Below, in pieces: positions 8,191 to 17,023 of a stretch of 64,000 nucleotides of DNA. Source of the DNA: Chryseobacterium gleum (GTDB lineage: Bacteria; Bacteroidota; Bacteroidia; Flavobacteriales_D; Crocinitomicaceae); NCBI GenBank assembly GCA_945897805.1, contig CAMDFX010000015.1, forward strand, positions 23,537-87,536, given 5' to 3'. A model generated the notes under the pieces. The model made no database searches, was not told the DNA's origin, and saw nothing but the letters and a program-made list of their open reading frames with translations. Positions within the stretch are counted from its first letter, which is position 1, and each line of letters opens with the position of its first letter. The position numbers were made by a program, and so were the translations under genes.

Positions 8191-8206
8191 CCACAAAGAA
8201 AAAAAT

Positions 8207-9208
8207 ATGCTTAAAATAGGTGTGCTTGGAGCTGGTCATCTTGGAAAAATTCACGTTAAATTAATCTTAGAATTGCCTGCAATTTTTCAATTAGTTGGTT
8301 TTTATGACCCCAATGATAATAACGCACAAGCAACAATCAACCAATTTGGAATCAAAAGATATGATTCTTTGGAGGCGCTTCTGCACGAAGTTGATTGTAT
8401 TGACATAGTCACTCCTACACTAGCCCACTACGAAGCTGCAGTAGCTGCGATTAAAAAAAGCATCCACGTTTTTGTTGAAAAACCAATTACACAGACGATA
8501 GAGGAAGGCAATTCACTGCTAAAACTTGCTAATGAAGCCGATATAAAAGTACAAGTTGGCCATGTCGAAAGATTCAATCCTGCATTTTTAAAAGCTTTAC
8601 CGAATATACAAAATCCTATGTTTATTGAAACACATCGTTTAGCGCAATTTAATCCTCGAGGCACAGATGTGCCAGTTGTTTTAGACCTAATGATTCATGA
8701 TTTAGACATTATTCTGAGCATTGTTAAATCTGACATAAAACGAATTACTGCCTCAGGTGTTGCAGTTGTATCAGATACACCTGACATCGCAAATGCGCGG
8801 ATTGAATTCAATAATGGTTGTGTTGCAAATCTTACTGCATCTCGCATTTCACTCAAAAACATGCGTAAAACCCGAATTTTTCAGAAAGACAATTACATCA
8901 GCATTGACTTTTTAAACAAGAAATTAGACATGATGAAATTAGAGGATCTTGTAGGTGAAGCTGCTCCTTTAGATGTCATTTTTGAGTTAGGAAATGGCAA
9001 AAAGACCAAAAAGATTCATTTCGATCAACCTGAAATTGAAAACACTAACGCAATCAAAGAAGAATTGATTTCATTTCACCAAGCAATCATAGAGAGCAAA
9101 GCTCCAATTGTTTCGATCGAAGATGGTTTGAGAGCACTGGAAGTTGCAAACCAAATTTTAGATAAATTAAAGTCTACAAACATTGCTTTTGCTGACAATA
9201 ATTTCTAA
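8207..9208 (+). CDS. Gfo/Idh/MocA-family NAD(P)-dependent oxidoreductase
   Basis: The 333-residue protein starts with a Rossmann motif (KIGVLGAGHLGKIHVKLI) and has the family's FVEKPI segment (substrate-side Lys around residue 90), GHVERFNPAF and the DLMIHDLDI motif with catalytic His near residue 165. The C-terminal half forms the open beta-sheet domain. Such enzymes oxidise or reduce sugars and nucleotide-sugars. Its place upstream of a lipoprotein gene and a WcaJ-type sugar-phosphate transferase suggests a part in surface glycan precursor synthesis, but the spacing (37 bases) only weakly supports an operon. The substrate is unknown. Confidence 0.9.
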   Translation: MLKIGVLGAGHLGKIHVKLILELPAIFQLVGFYDPNDNNAQATINQFGIKRYDSLEALLHEVDCIDIVTPTLAHYEAAVAAIKKSIHVFVEKPITQTIEEGNSLLKLANEADIKVQVGHVERFNPAFLKALPNIQNPMFIETHRLAQFNPRGTDVPVVLDLMIHDLDIILSIVKSDIKRITASGVAVVSDTPDIANARIEFNNGCVANLTASRISLKNMRKTRIFQKDNYISIDFLNKKLDMMKLEDLVGEAAPLDVIFELGNGKKTKKIHFDQPEIENTNAIKEELISFHQAIIESKAPIVSIEDGLRALEVANQILDKLKSTNIAFADNNF

Positions 9209-9245
9209 TTTACCGCGTTAATAATTTTCAAAACAAAAGCTAATT

Positions 9246-10109
9246 ATGAAATTTTTATCTTTATTTGGTTTACTTTTTATTTTCTCTTCTTGTATCAAAA
9301 ACAATCCAGAACCAACTTGGATTCAAATTGATCAATGGCAATTAGAAGCGAATCCATTTATCAGCGGATTAGAAGGTGAACTGAATCATAATTTCACGGA
9401 TGCTTATGTTTACATAGACGAAAAAATTATCGGCATTTTTGAATTACCAGTCAAATTGCCTTTATTGCTTGATGGTTATAAAAAAATCATGATTTATCCA
9501 GCAATAAGAAATAATGGAATTGCAGCTTCAAAAAAAATATATCCTTTTTGTCAACCACACGTTTTCTATGCAACACTAGTGAAAGGTGAAACGATTAAAG
9601 TCAATCCCAAAACGCAATATTATACCAACTGTAATTTTGCCTTTATTGAAGATTTTGAATCAGCAGGAATTAAATTTACAACCGATCCAACTTCTAATGC
9701 AACCATTGAACAAATTCAACATACAGACCCCGGAAAAACTGGAAATTGCGGTCACGTAGCTATGACTATTAGTGATTCAATCTGGACAGGATATACCAGT
9801 GCTCAGATGGTTTTGCCTCAAGGTAGCGCAGAAGTGTATTTGGAAATCGAATATAAAACCACAAATAATGTATTGACAGGAGTTTTGGGAATTACACTTC
9901 CTGGAACAAATAAAATCAATCCAAACATTCAATTAAATGCACAATCTGCTTCGGATGTTACTTGGAAAAAAATCTACATTGATTTAAAAGAAATTATTTC
10001 AAGTTCAACAACAGCTGACTATTTTGAGCAATATCTGCAAGCGCAAATTGACCCGGGAAAATCTTCCAGTGATATTTACATCGATAACTATAAAATCATT
10101 CATTTCTGA
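9246..10109 (+). CDS. Lipoprotein with PEGA-like and carbohydrate-binding-like regions, unknown function
   Basis: A 287-residue lipoprotein: signal MKFLSLFGLLFIFSSC with lipobox FSSC, Cys at residue 16, followed by IKNNPEP. Residues 45-95 (AYVYIDEKIIGIFELPVKLP) resemble a PEGA-like beta hairpin. The C-terminal half, from FIEDFESAG to the final SSDIYIDNYKIIHF, has the jelly-roll look of Bacteroidota carbohydrate-binding or DUF-type domains. The stop overlaps the ATG of the WcaJ-type transferase by one base (10109), so the two are translationally coupled. That suggests a role in the same polysaccharide process. No catalytic residues are recognisable. Confidence 0.75.
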   Translation: MKFLSLFGLLFIFSSCIKNNPEPTWIQIDQWQLEANPFISGLEGELNHNFTDAYVYIDEKIIGIFELPVKLPLLLDGYKKIMIYPAIRNNGIAASKKIYPFCQPHVFYATLVKGETIKVNPKTQYYTNCNFAFIEDFESAGIKFTTDPTSNATIEQIQHTDPGKTGNCGHVAMTISDSIWTGYTSAQMVLPQGSAEVYLEIEYKTTNNVLTGVLGITLPGTNKINPNIQLNAQSASDVTWKKIYIDLKEIISSSTTADYFEQYLQAQIDPGKSSSDIYIDNYKIIHF

Positions 10110-11503
10110 TGTTATCAATCCGAAAAGCAACTTTCTTAATTATTATTGATTTTCTTACTGCTTTCGTTTCGTGGGCACTTTTTTTTGTGTTTCGCAAAGT
10201 TTATATCGAAAAAATCCCACTAGAAATAAATGATACTTTCTACTACGGAATATTAATTATTCCCATTTGCTGGTTAGGATTGTATTTTCTTCAAGGAACA
10301 TATTCAGATGTGAAACGAATGTTTCGAATGAAAATCTTAAGCCTGACGTTTTTCGGCACTTTAATTGGCTCAACTTCTATCTTCTTTATTTTTCTTCTAG
10401 ATGATTCAGTTCAAACTTATGCGCATTACTACCAGTCATTTTTGGCTTTATTTGGAATTCATTTTATCATTTCTTTTATCCCAAGAATTATATTCACCAG
10501 AATTCAAGTGAAAAAAATTCATAGTGGAAAAGAAGGTTTTAAAGCATTGCTTTTAGGTGGAAGTGAAAAAGCCGTTGGCATCTACAAAGAGATTCAAAAC
10601 TTGGACAAAAGTATTGGTACACAATTTATTGGATTTGTAAACCTTAACGGGATAGACACATTATTGAAAGATGAATTAACTTATTTGGGGCATTTAGATG
10701 AACTTGAAAAAGTAATTGAAAAATATGAAATTGAGGAAGTGATTATTGCCTTAGAAAGCACTGAACACCAAAGATTAAGTTCAATAATCACAAGGCTTTC
10801 TGGAACAGGAATTAAGATAAAAGTACTTCCAGATGTTTTTGATATTTTAGCAGGATCAATCAAAATGACCAATATCTTCGGCGTTGTACTGCTAGAGGTA
10901 AATCCTGAAGGAATGCCGATCTGGCAGCAAAGTATCAAAAGATTTACCGATATTTCCTTTTCGCTTCTCGCCCTGCTTATTTTGATTCCATTTTATATTT
11001 TCTTGGCAATTGCTGTAAAAACATCGTCCAAAGGTCCTGTATTTTTTCGGCAAGAACGCATTGGTTTGAACGGCCGAAAGTTTAAAATCATCAAATTCAG
11101 GACCATGTTCATGGATGCCGAAGCAAAGGGCCCGCAACTTTCAAGCTCTTTTGACCCTCGAATAACCAAATCAGGTAGATTTATGCGTAAAGCAAGATTA
11201 GATGAATTCCCTCAATTTTACAACGTTTTGAAAGGTGATATGAGCTTGGTTGGTCCTCGACCTGAAAGACAATTTTACATAGATCAAATTGTAGCCAGAG
11301 AACCTCAGTTCCTGCAATTAACCACCGTCAGACCAGGAATAACCTCCTGGGGACAAGTAAAATATGGATATGCCGAAAATGTTGAACAAATGCTACAGCG
11401 CATGAAATTTGATTTGCTTTATTTGAAAAACATGTCACTTGCCTTGGATTTGAAAATTATGCTTTACACAGTTTTAATTATTCTAAAGGCTAAAGGAAAG
11501 TAA
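10109..11503 (+). CDS. WcaJ-type polyprenyl-phosphate sugar phosphotransferase (polysaccharide initiation)
   Basis: A 464-residue polyisoprenyl-phosphate hexose-1-phosphate transferase. Four transmembrane helices in residues 1-125 precede a nucleotide-binding-like cytoplasmic domain (KALLLGGSEKAVGIY, residues 145-260), then a fifth membrane helix and the bacterial sugar transferase core from about 275. The core shows the catalytic block FFRQERIGLNGRKFKIIKFR, then RKARLDEFPQFYNVLKGDMS and LVGPRPERQF, then RPGITSWGQVKYGYA. It transfers a sugar-1-phosphate from a nucleotide sugar to undecaprenyl phosphate, the first step of exopolysaccharide or O-unit synthesis at the inner membrane. Which sugar cannot be told. 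It overlaps the upstream lipoprotein gene by one base. Full length and intact, in contrast to the degenerate copy at 14626-16578. Confidence 0.93.
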   Translation: MLSIRKATFLIIIDFLTAFVSWALFFVFRKVYIEKIPLEINDTFYYGILIIPICWLGLYFLQGTYSDVKRMFRMKILSLTFFGTLIGSTSIFFIFLLDDSVQTYAHYYQSFLALFGIHFIISFIPRIIFTRIQVKKIHSGKEGFKALLLGGSEKAVGIYKEIQNLDKSIGTQFIGFVNLNGIDTLLKDELTYLGHLDELEKVIEKYEIEEVIIALESTEHQRLSSIITRLSGTGIKIKVLPDVFDILAGSIKMTNIFGVVLLEVNPEGMPIWQQSIKRFTDISFSLLALLILIPFYIFLAIAVKTSSKGPVFFRQERIGLNGRKFKIIKFRTMFMDAEAKGPQLSSSFDPRITKSGRFMRKARLDEFPQFYNVLKGDMSLVGPRPERQFYIDQIVAREPQFLQLTTVRPGITSWGQVKYGYAENVEQMLQRMKFDLLYLKNMSLALDLKIMLYTVLIILKAKGK

Positions 11504-11532
11504 GATCTGACAGAATTTAAAAATTATTGAAA

Positions 11533-12144
11533 TTATTTAATTTTCAAGTCAAACATTTTTTTATCCTCAATAAATCCTGTCAAAACATCACCAATTGCAA
11601 CTGGACCAACACCTGCTGGAGTTCCTGTGAATATCAAATCTCCAATCTTCAAAGTCATAAATTGTGAAATATACACGATGATTTTGTCGATATCAAAAAG
11701 CATATCTTTGGTGTTTCCAACTTGAACAAGTTGACCGTTTTGTTGCAATGAAAAGTTTAAATTCGTGAGATCTAGGGTCGCTTTATCGAGGAAAATTTGA
11801 GAAACTGGCGCACTGTGTTCAAAGGATTTTGCAATTTCCCAAGGCAAACCTTTTTCCTTGCATTTTTGTTGCAAATCTCTCGCAGTAAAATCAATTCCCA
11901 AACCAATTTCATCATAGTAAGTACTGGCAAACTTTGCTGCGATATTTTTACCAAGTTTATTGATTCTTACCACAACCTCGCACTCGTAGTGAAGATCCTT
12001 AGTGAAATTTGGATAAAAAAACGGACTTTTATTAGGCAACAATGCTGTATCCGGTTTCATAAAAAAAACAGGACTTTCAGGAATTGCTGAATTCATTTCT
12101 TTTGCGTGATCCGCGTAATTTCTTCCAATACAAATAATCTTCAT
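11533..12144 (-). CDS. Fumarylacetoacetate hydrolase (FAH)-family protein
   Basis: The start ATG at 12144 yields MKIICIGRNYADHAKEMN, the exact N-terminal pattern of short FAH-family proteins, and leaves 7 bases to the upstream gene; the longer frame would overlap it. The 203-residue enzyme has the metal ligands in DLHYECEVVVRINKLGKNI (Glu-x-Glu) and the distal Asp region with DFTARDLQQKCKEKGLPWE, plus FTGTPAGVGPVAIGD. Members act as acylpyruvases, oxaloacetate decarboxylases or hydratases on small keto acids. The exact substrate is not inferable. Confidence 0.9.
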   Translation of the reverse strand: MKIICIGRNYADHAKEMNSAIPESPVFFMKPDTALLPNKSPFFYPNFTKDLHYECEVVVRINKLGKNIAAKFASTYYDEIGLGIDFTARDLQQKCKEKGLPWEIAKSFEHSAPVSQIFLDKATLDLTNLNFSLQQNGQLVQVGNTKDMLFDIDKIIVYISQFMTLKIGDLIFTGTPAGVGPVAIGDVLTGFIEDKKMFDLKIK

Positions 12145-12151
12145 ATCAATA

Positions 12152-13039
12152 TTATTTACCAAATTTACTTTTCAATGCCGCCAATTTATCTTCCATCGAA
12201 AAATTATCTTCTACTTTATTTTCCTTTGGTTTAAATTCCTTTGGCTGGTTTTGAAGCATTCTTTCTGTTTTAATTTTGTCCATTTCTTGTTTTAACTTTT
12301 GCTTCGTATATTTCGGGAAATCTGTAGATTCAGAAACAAACCAACCATAATATCCAGGCTCTTCAAGGTCTATTTGTTTCACTGTTTTTCCTTTGTGTTT
12401 CCCAAAATTGTATACAGCATCACCATCTTCATTGATTGCCAAACGGCCGGCAAAATCTAAGATATTTAGATTACCATATTTTGAAAAATCTGCCAAGAAA
12501 TCAATAGTTCGCTCCAAATCTGGATATTTTTCAAGTTGTGCCTCCAAAACATTCCACGTCGCTTTAGTATCAGCTAAAGCATTGTGTGCATTTTCGATTT
12601 CACTGTTGCAATAAAATTTATAAGCGGCAGAAAGTGTGCGTTGTTCTTTTTTGTGAAAAATATTTTGAACGTCTACAAATTTTCTGTTTGACATATCAAA
12701 ATCACAATCTGCTCTCAATAATTCTTCTGCCAATAAAGGTATATCAAATTTACTTGAATTGTAACCTCCTAAATCTGCATCACCAATAAAAGAGGTAATC
12801 TTTGTTGACAAATCTCTAAAAGTTGGACAATCTTTTACTTCTTCGTTGGTGATTCCATGAATTTCAATCACCTCGTCAGGAATATTTATTTCAGGATTGA
12901 TTCTAGCAGTGAAAGTTTCTTCCGTGCCATCAGGATTAATTTTGATTATTGCTATTTCAACTATTTTATCTTTTGAAATATTTAATCCTGTTGCCTCAAG
13001 GTCAAAAATGGCCAAAGGACGTGCTAATTTAAGTTTCAT
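12152..13039 (-). CDS. DEDDh 3'-5' exonuclease with C-terminal DUF3820 domain
   Basis: I choose the ATG at 13039: it begins MKLKLARPLAIFDLEATG, and the longer frame to 13138 would run through a terminator hairpin. Residues 1-180 are a DnaQ-type exonuclease: DxE (Asp13, Glu15) in IFDLEATG, the second block YNSSKFDIPLLAEEL, and the HNALADTKATWNVLE motif with His and Asp of the DEDDh site. Residues 200-260 (YNFGKHKGKTVKQI... PGYYGWFV) are a DUF3820 domain common in Bacteroidota exonucleases. Probably used in DNA repair or RNA trimming rather than as replicative epsilon, whose polymerase partner is not nearby. Confidence 0.92.
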   Translation of the reverse strand: MKLKLARPLAIFDLEATGLNISKDKIVEIAIIKINPDGTEETFTARINPEINIPDEVIEIHGITNEEVKDCPTFRDLSTKITSFIGDADLGGYNSSKFDIPLLAEELLRADCDFDMSNRKFVDVQNIFHKKEQRTLSAAYKFYCNSEIENAHNALADTKATWNVLEAQLEKYPDLERTIDFLADFSKYGNLNILDFAGRLAINEDGDAVYNFGKHKGKTVKQIDLEEPGYYGWFVSESTDFPKYTKQKLKQEMDKIKTERMLQNQPKEFKPKENKVEDNFSMEDKLAALKSKFGK

Positions 13040-13123
13040 TTGAAATTCTTTGAGTCCAAAGATAACGCAATCGATGAAATGAAAATCGTTTTTGTCAACT
13101 ATTCTGTATTCAATTTTAGGCAC

Positions 13124-13157
13124 AAAAAAAACCTGCACTATTTAAAGCACAGGTTTT
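13124..13157 (-). terminator. Rho-independent terminator after the E2 gene
   Basis: On the minus strand an AAACCTG...CAGGTTT-type stem extended by GC pairs (loop TTTAAATA) is followed by eight T residues. It lies 22 bases beyond the E2 stop and overlaps the over-long reading of the exonuclease frame, supporting the shorter exonuclease start at 13039. Confidence 0.85.
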
Positions 13158-13178
13158 GAATATTCAATAATGAGTTGA

Positions 13179-14519
13179 TTATATTTCTCTATTTACATCA
13201 AATTGTTCCAAATAATCAGCCACTTTTTTCACAAACATTCCACCTAAAGAACCATCGACCACTCTGTGGTCATAGGAGTGAGACAGGAACATTTTGTGAC
13301 GGATTCCGATAAAATCTCCTTCTGGCGTTTCAATCACTGCAGGAACTTTACGAATCGCTCCCAAAGCTAAAATAGCCACTTGCGGTTGATTGATAATTGG
13401 TGTTCCCATCACATTTCCAAAAGTTCCAACGTTGGTAACAGTATAAGTACCGCCTTGAATATCTTCTGGTTTCAATTTATTGTTTCTTGCATTTCTAGCC
13501 AATTCATTTACTGCTTTAGCCAAACCAGTTAAATTCAATCTATCAGCATTTTTAACGACTGGAACAATTAAATTTCCTGATGGAAGTGCAGTTGCCATTC
13601 CTAAATTGATATCTTTTCTTTTGATAATTTGATTGCCACTCACAGCCACATTGATCATGGGGAAATCTTTGATCGCCTTTGCAATCGCTTCCATGAAAAT
13701 AGGTGTGAATGTGATACTTTCACCTTCTCTTTTCTCAAAATCTTTTTTGACTTTATTTCTCCAATTCACGATATTCGTCACATCTGCTTCAACAAAAGAT
13801 GTAACGTGAGGAGAAACGTGTTTAGACATCACCATGTGGTCAGAAATCAATTTTCTCATTCTGTCCATTTCGATGATTTCATCACCTGGCATTGGCAAAA
13901 CAACAGGAGCTTTTATATTTGACAAGAAAGACGATCCACCATCATTTGACGAAACAACAGCAGCTTGCTTGGATGCAGGAGCTGACACTTGAACCTCAGC
14001 AGCCGCAACAGATGGCTGTGAAGCTCTTGTTTCTATGTAAAATAAAATGTCTTTTTTAGTAACTCTTCCTTCTTGACCAGTTCCAACAATTGTTTCCAAT
14101 TCGTGTGCGGAAATTCCTTCTTTGTCAGCAATACTGCGAACCAAAGGCGAATAGAATTTATTAGAATTTGCATTCGAAGGTGCTGAAACCACTGGTGCTT
14201 CTTTAGCAACAGTAGCTGCGGCAATAACTTCAACGATCGGTGCAGCAACTTCAGAAACTGGCGCTACAATTGCTCCACCATCAGTGGAAATAATTGCAAT
14301 TACATCACCAACTTGCGCTACTTGATCTTTTTCAAAAAAGATTTGAACCAATGTTCCTTTCGCTTCAGATGGAAGTTCATTATCCACTTTATCAGTAGCT
14401 ACTTCTACCAACGGCTCGTCCATGTCAACATTGTCGCCAACATTTTTTAACCAGTTTGTGATGGTAGCCTCTGTAACGCTTTCACCCATTTTCGGGAGTC
14501 TAATTTCTACTTGTGCCAT
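13179..14519 (-). CDS. Dihydrolipoamide acyltransferase (E2) of a 2-oxoacid dehydrogenase complex
   Basis: Core subunit transferring acyl groups from lipoate to CoA. A single lipoyl domain (residues 1-80) contains VEVATDKVDNE with the lipoylated Lys44. After an Ala/Val-rich linker comes the E1/E3-binding domain (FYSPLVRSIADKEGISAHEL, residues 120-155), a second linker, and the catalytic acyltransferase domain (215-446) ending in SYDHRVVDGSLGGMFVKKV with the HxxxDG active site. The 446-residue layout fits the branched-chain or 2-oxoglutarate type E2; in Bacteroidota it is commonly annotated as branched-chain. E1 and E3 genes are not in the window, so the substrate stays open. Monocistronic, with its own terminator. 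Confidence 0.93.
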   Translation of the reverse strand: MAQVEIRLPKMGESVTEATITNWLKNVGDNVDMDEPLVEVATDKVDNELPSEAKGTLVQIFFEKDQVAQVGDVIAIISTDGGAIVAPVSEVAAPIVEVIAAATVAKEAPVVSAPSNANSNKFYSPLVRSIADKEGISAHELETIVGTGQEGRVTKKDILFYIETRASQPSVAAAEVQVSAPASKQAAVVSSNDGGSSFLSNIKAPVVLPMPGDEIIEMDRMRKLISDHMVMSKHVSPHVTSFVEADVTNIVNWRNKVKKDFEKREGESITFTPIFMEAIAKAIKDFPMINVAVSGNQIIKRKDINLGMATALPSGNLIVPVVKNADRLNLTGLAKAVNELARNARNNKLKPEDIQGGTYTVTNVGTFGNVMGTPIINQPQVAILALGAIRKVPAVIETPEGDFIGIRHKMFLSHSYDHRVVDGSLGGMFVKKVADYLEQFDVNREI

Positions 14520-14625
14520 GTTCCTAGAAGAATTTCTTGTTTTTTCGAGTACAAAAGTAAAAGAAAAAAGATGAATAAATGGTTATGAATGAAAAATTAA
14601 AAGGGAGTAATCAAAATTAGCTTCA

Positions 14626-16578
14626 TTAGGAATCTAACTTTCGCCATGCTTTTCGAACGATTTCAAAATCTTTCCAAATACTGTAATCTCTTGCATAAAT
14701 AAGATTTAGCTTGCTCAAAACTGAGTTGTTGGCAAATTTCATGGCGTTTAATGGATTTAAAACACCTTTTTTTATTGTCGGCAATTGTTGGTCTACACCT
14801 TGCTTTTCAGTATAATAACCAACCAATGACTTCTTCCCAAATAGACATTGGATCATATTTTTAATCCAAGTAGACTTACTTTTGAAGTACCAGATAAAAT
14901 AAGGAAAACTTACTAAAAAACATAAACTAAGCACAAAATCAAAAGTTCGCTTATTTCTAATATTGCTTTGTTTTGAAATTTCATTGATATTGAAAACATA
15001 TAAATCACCTGCTGTATCAATGGAATTACTTCCAATTAAGTACAAACTATCAGGTTGTGCTATTTTAAAATCAATATTGTTGCTTCCCAATAAGGACATC
15101 CAATGCATGATTACTTGCGCTGAAGTATCTTTGGCACAGAAAATGATTTCATCCGCATTATAAAAAAAGACAATTTGATCTAATTGAGAAAGAATACCTA
15201 TTTGCTCAACGCTTTTGACATCAGAATCAGAAACCAAAAAAATTGAATCAATTTTTGAATTAGTTTGTCTCAAAATCGTGGTCACGCGGAGAGATTCTTC
15301 CAATGAACCAACAATGATAAACTTTTGATTTTGAGCACCAGAAAGATTAAATTTTTTCTTCAAACTGAAATGAAGGAAAATCCTTGAAATCAAATAGTAA
15401 ATAAAAATCCAGGACGTTCCAATTAAGATGTATAATCTCGAAAATTGCCAGGTCTTTGGCAACAAAGCATAAATTACTAAAATCACCAAAGTACCTAAAA
15501 TTGCGCCTTTAAGATATTTTCCCAGTTTGATCGGAAAATCATATCCTCCAGCATAAAACGCAGTGATTATCCAAGTCAAAGTATAGGCTGGTATCGCAAC
15601 ATTCATTATGTTTTCTGGAAAATCAATATTTGCTTTTTGCCAATAATGCGTCATCAATAATAATCCGCCATATAAATACAAAAAATCGAAAACTGGTAAA
15701 GCAGCACGTTTGATAAATCTGGTAAAAATGGCTAAACCAGCGCGCAAATAAATCGCAAAATTGATCAAAAACGAAAATAACTTAGCGTTCTTTTGCGAAA
15801 AATGTTTCTCGGCAAAAATGACCATTGCTCTATAAAAAACGAAAACATAATTGACAGAACTTTTCTTAGTGCTTTCACCTTTATAATGAATAATTCTCGT
15901 TTGAGGAAAATAATAATTTTTGTATCCGCCTTGTACAATCCTGTAAGACAAATCAATGTCTTCCCCATACATAAAAAAGGCCTCATCCAAATACCCAACT
16001 TTATTTAAAACCTCTGTGCGCATCAGCATAAATGCACCGCTCAAAATTTCAACTTCATTTGTTTCAAATTCAGACAAATAACCCAAATGATATTGTCCAA
16101 ATTTCTTTGATTTTGGAAAAATAGCAGCAAGTCCAAAAATCTTATAAAAAGCCACTGTTGGAGTTGGCAATCCACGTTTTGATTCAGGTAAAAAATTACC
16201 TTTTCCATCCAACATCCTCACTCCTAGCCCACCCGCTTGAGGATTTTCATCCATAAATTGTACAACTTTCAACAAAGTGTCTTCTTCAACAACTGTATCT
16301 GGATTCAGAAGCAATTGATATTCTCCCTTGGCAATAGCCATCGCTTGATTATTGGCTTTTGAAAAACCTCTGTTGTCTTTATTGGCAATTAAAATCGCTT
16401 GCGGAAATTTTTGGCGAACCATTTCCACCGATCCATCAATTGAATTATTATCCACAACAAAAACTTCTCCTGAAATATTTTCTAAGGCCTTGAAAACAGA
16501 ATTCAGGCATTGCTCCAAAAAATATTCAACATTGTAGTTGACAATAATTACTGATATTTTGAAAGGGAAATTATTCAC
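14626..16578 (-). CDS. Family 2 glycosyltransferase fused to a WcaJ-like membrane module with degenerate transferase tail
   Basis: 650 residues. Residues 1-240 are a GT2 catalytic domain of the rhamnosyltransferase-like group: SVIIVNYNVEYFLEQCLNSV, VVDNNSIDGS, NKDNRGFSKANNQAM, LLLNPDT and the acceptor-side GEDIDLSYR. Residues 265-405 hold four to five membrane helices. Residues 418-530 (KFIIVGSLEES...) look like the nucleotide-binding-like domain of WcaJ-type phosphotransferases. The tail begins KRTFDFVLSLCFLVSFPYF, passes LFGKKSLVGYY and ends with KLNLIYARDYSIWKDFEIV, which matches the flanks of a bacterial sugar transferase. The catalytic block with FRQxRxGxxGxxFxxxKFRTM is absent. I infer an active glycosyltransferase tethered to a catalytically dead PHPT module, perhaps a scaffold at the site of lipid-linked glycan assembly. 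Confidence 0.85.
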   Translation of the reverse strand: MNNFPFKISVIIVNYNVEYFLEQCLNSVFKALENISGEVFVVDNNSIDGSVEMVRQKFPQAILIANKDNRGFSKANNQAMAIAKGEYQLLLNPDTVVEEDTLLKVVQFMDENPQAGGLGVRMLDGKGNFLPESKRGLPTPTVAFYKIFGLAAIFPKSKKFGQYHLGYLSEFETNEVEILSGAFMLMRTEVLNKVGYLDEAFFMYGEDIDLSYRIVQGGYKNYYFPQTRIIHYKGESTKKSSVNYVFVFYRAMVIFAEKHFSQKNAKLFSFLINFAIYLRAGLAIFTRFIKRAALPVFDFLYLYGGLLLMTHYWQKANIDFPENIMNVAIPAYTLTWIITAFYAGGYDFPIKLGKYLKGAILGTLVILVIYALLPKTWQFSRLYILIGTSWIFIYYLISRIFLHFSLKKKFNLSGAQNQKFIIVGSLEESLRVTTILRQTNSKIDSIFLVSDSDVKSVEQIGILSQLDQIVFFYNADEIIFCAKDTSAQVIMHWMSLLGSNNIDFKIAQPDSLYLIGSNSIDTAGDLYVFNINEISKQSNIRNKRTFDFVLSLCFLVSFPYFIWYFKSKSTWIKNMIQCLFGKKSLVGYYTEKQGVDQQLPTIKKGVLNPLNAMKFANNSVLSKLNLIYARDYSIWKDFEIVRKAWRKLDS

Positions 16579-16599
16579 TTTAGCGGATCAAACAGAAAT

Positions 16600-16977
16600 T
16601 TATAAAATGGCGATACATGAAATTTCAATCGAAACATCCATTGGCAACCTGCTCACTTGAACTGTTTCTCTTGCCGGCGGATTGATTGAAAAAAAAGATG
16701 CATAAACGCCATTTACTGCTGCAAAATCATTCAAATCTTTGAGGAAAATGGAACATTTCACCACATTTAAAAAATCCATTCCGGCTTCATTTAATAAAGA
16801 ACCAATATTATTCAATACTTGAGACGTAGCATTTTCTATCGTATCAACGACTAAATTCCCAGTTTTTGGATCCAAAGGAATTTGTCCACTAACATATAAG
16901 GTGTCATTTTTAAAAATTGCCTGGCTGTATGGTCCAATCGGTGCTGGTGCTCCCGGAATTTGAATAATTTTCTTCAT
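16600..16977 (-). CDS. RidA-family reactive intermediate/imine deaminase
   Basis: 125 residues, the standard length of this trimeric cytosolic enzyme, which hydrolyses 2-aminoacrylate and related imines. The sequence shows the family N-terminus APAPIGPYSQAI, the middle VSGQIPLDPKTGNLV and the C-terminal signature NPPARETVQVSRLPMDVSIE with the substrate-binding Arg. It lies 21 bases upstream of the GT2 fusion gene on the same strand, so both may share a transcript although no functional link is known. The divergent pabA/trpG promoter overlaps its first codons. Confidence 0.94.
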   Translation of the reverse strand: MKKIIQIPGAPAPIGPYSQAIFKNDTLYVSGQIPLDPKTGNLVVDTIENATSQVLNNIGSLLNEAGMDFLNVVKCSIFLKDLNDFAAVNGVYASFFSINPPARETVQVSRLPMDVSIEISCIAIL

Positions 16978-16992
16978 CTTTCTTTACCTTTG
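16960..16992 (+). promoter_or_regulatory. Promoter for pabA/trpG: TTTG-N21-TACCTTTG
   Basis: TTTG at 16960-16963 and TACCTTTG at 16985-16992 are separated by 21 bases, matching the Bacteroidota -33/-7 consensus. The -33 box lies inside the beginning of the divergent ridA gene. The GTG start of pabA is 32 bases downstream. Confidence 0.65.
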
Positions 16993-17023
16993 TGCAAGTT
17001 TACTAATTTTAAGCCAAAAAACA

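Noticed and set aside
13040..13138. N-terminal extension of the exonuclease
   Set aside because: It overlaps a strong terminator hairpin and has no family likeness; the ATG at 13039 gives the normal N-terminus.
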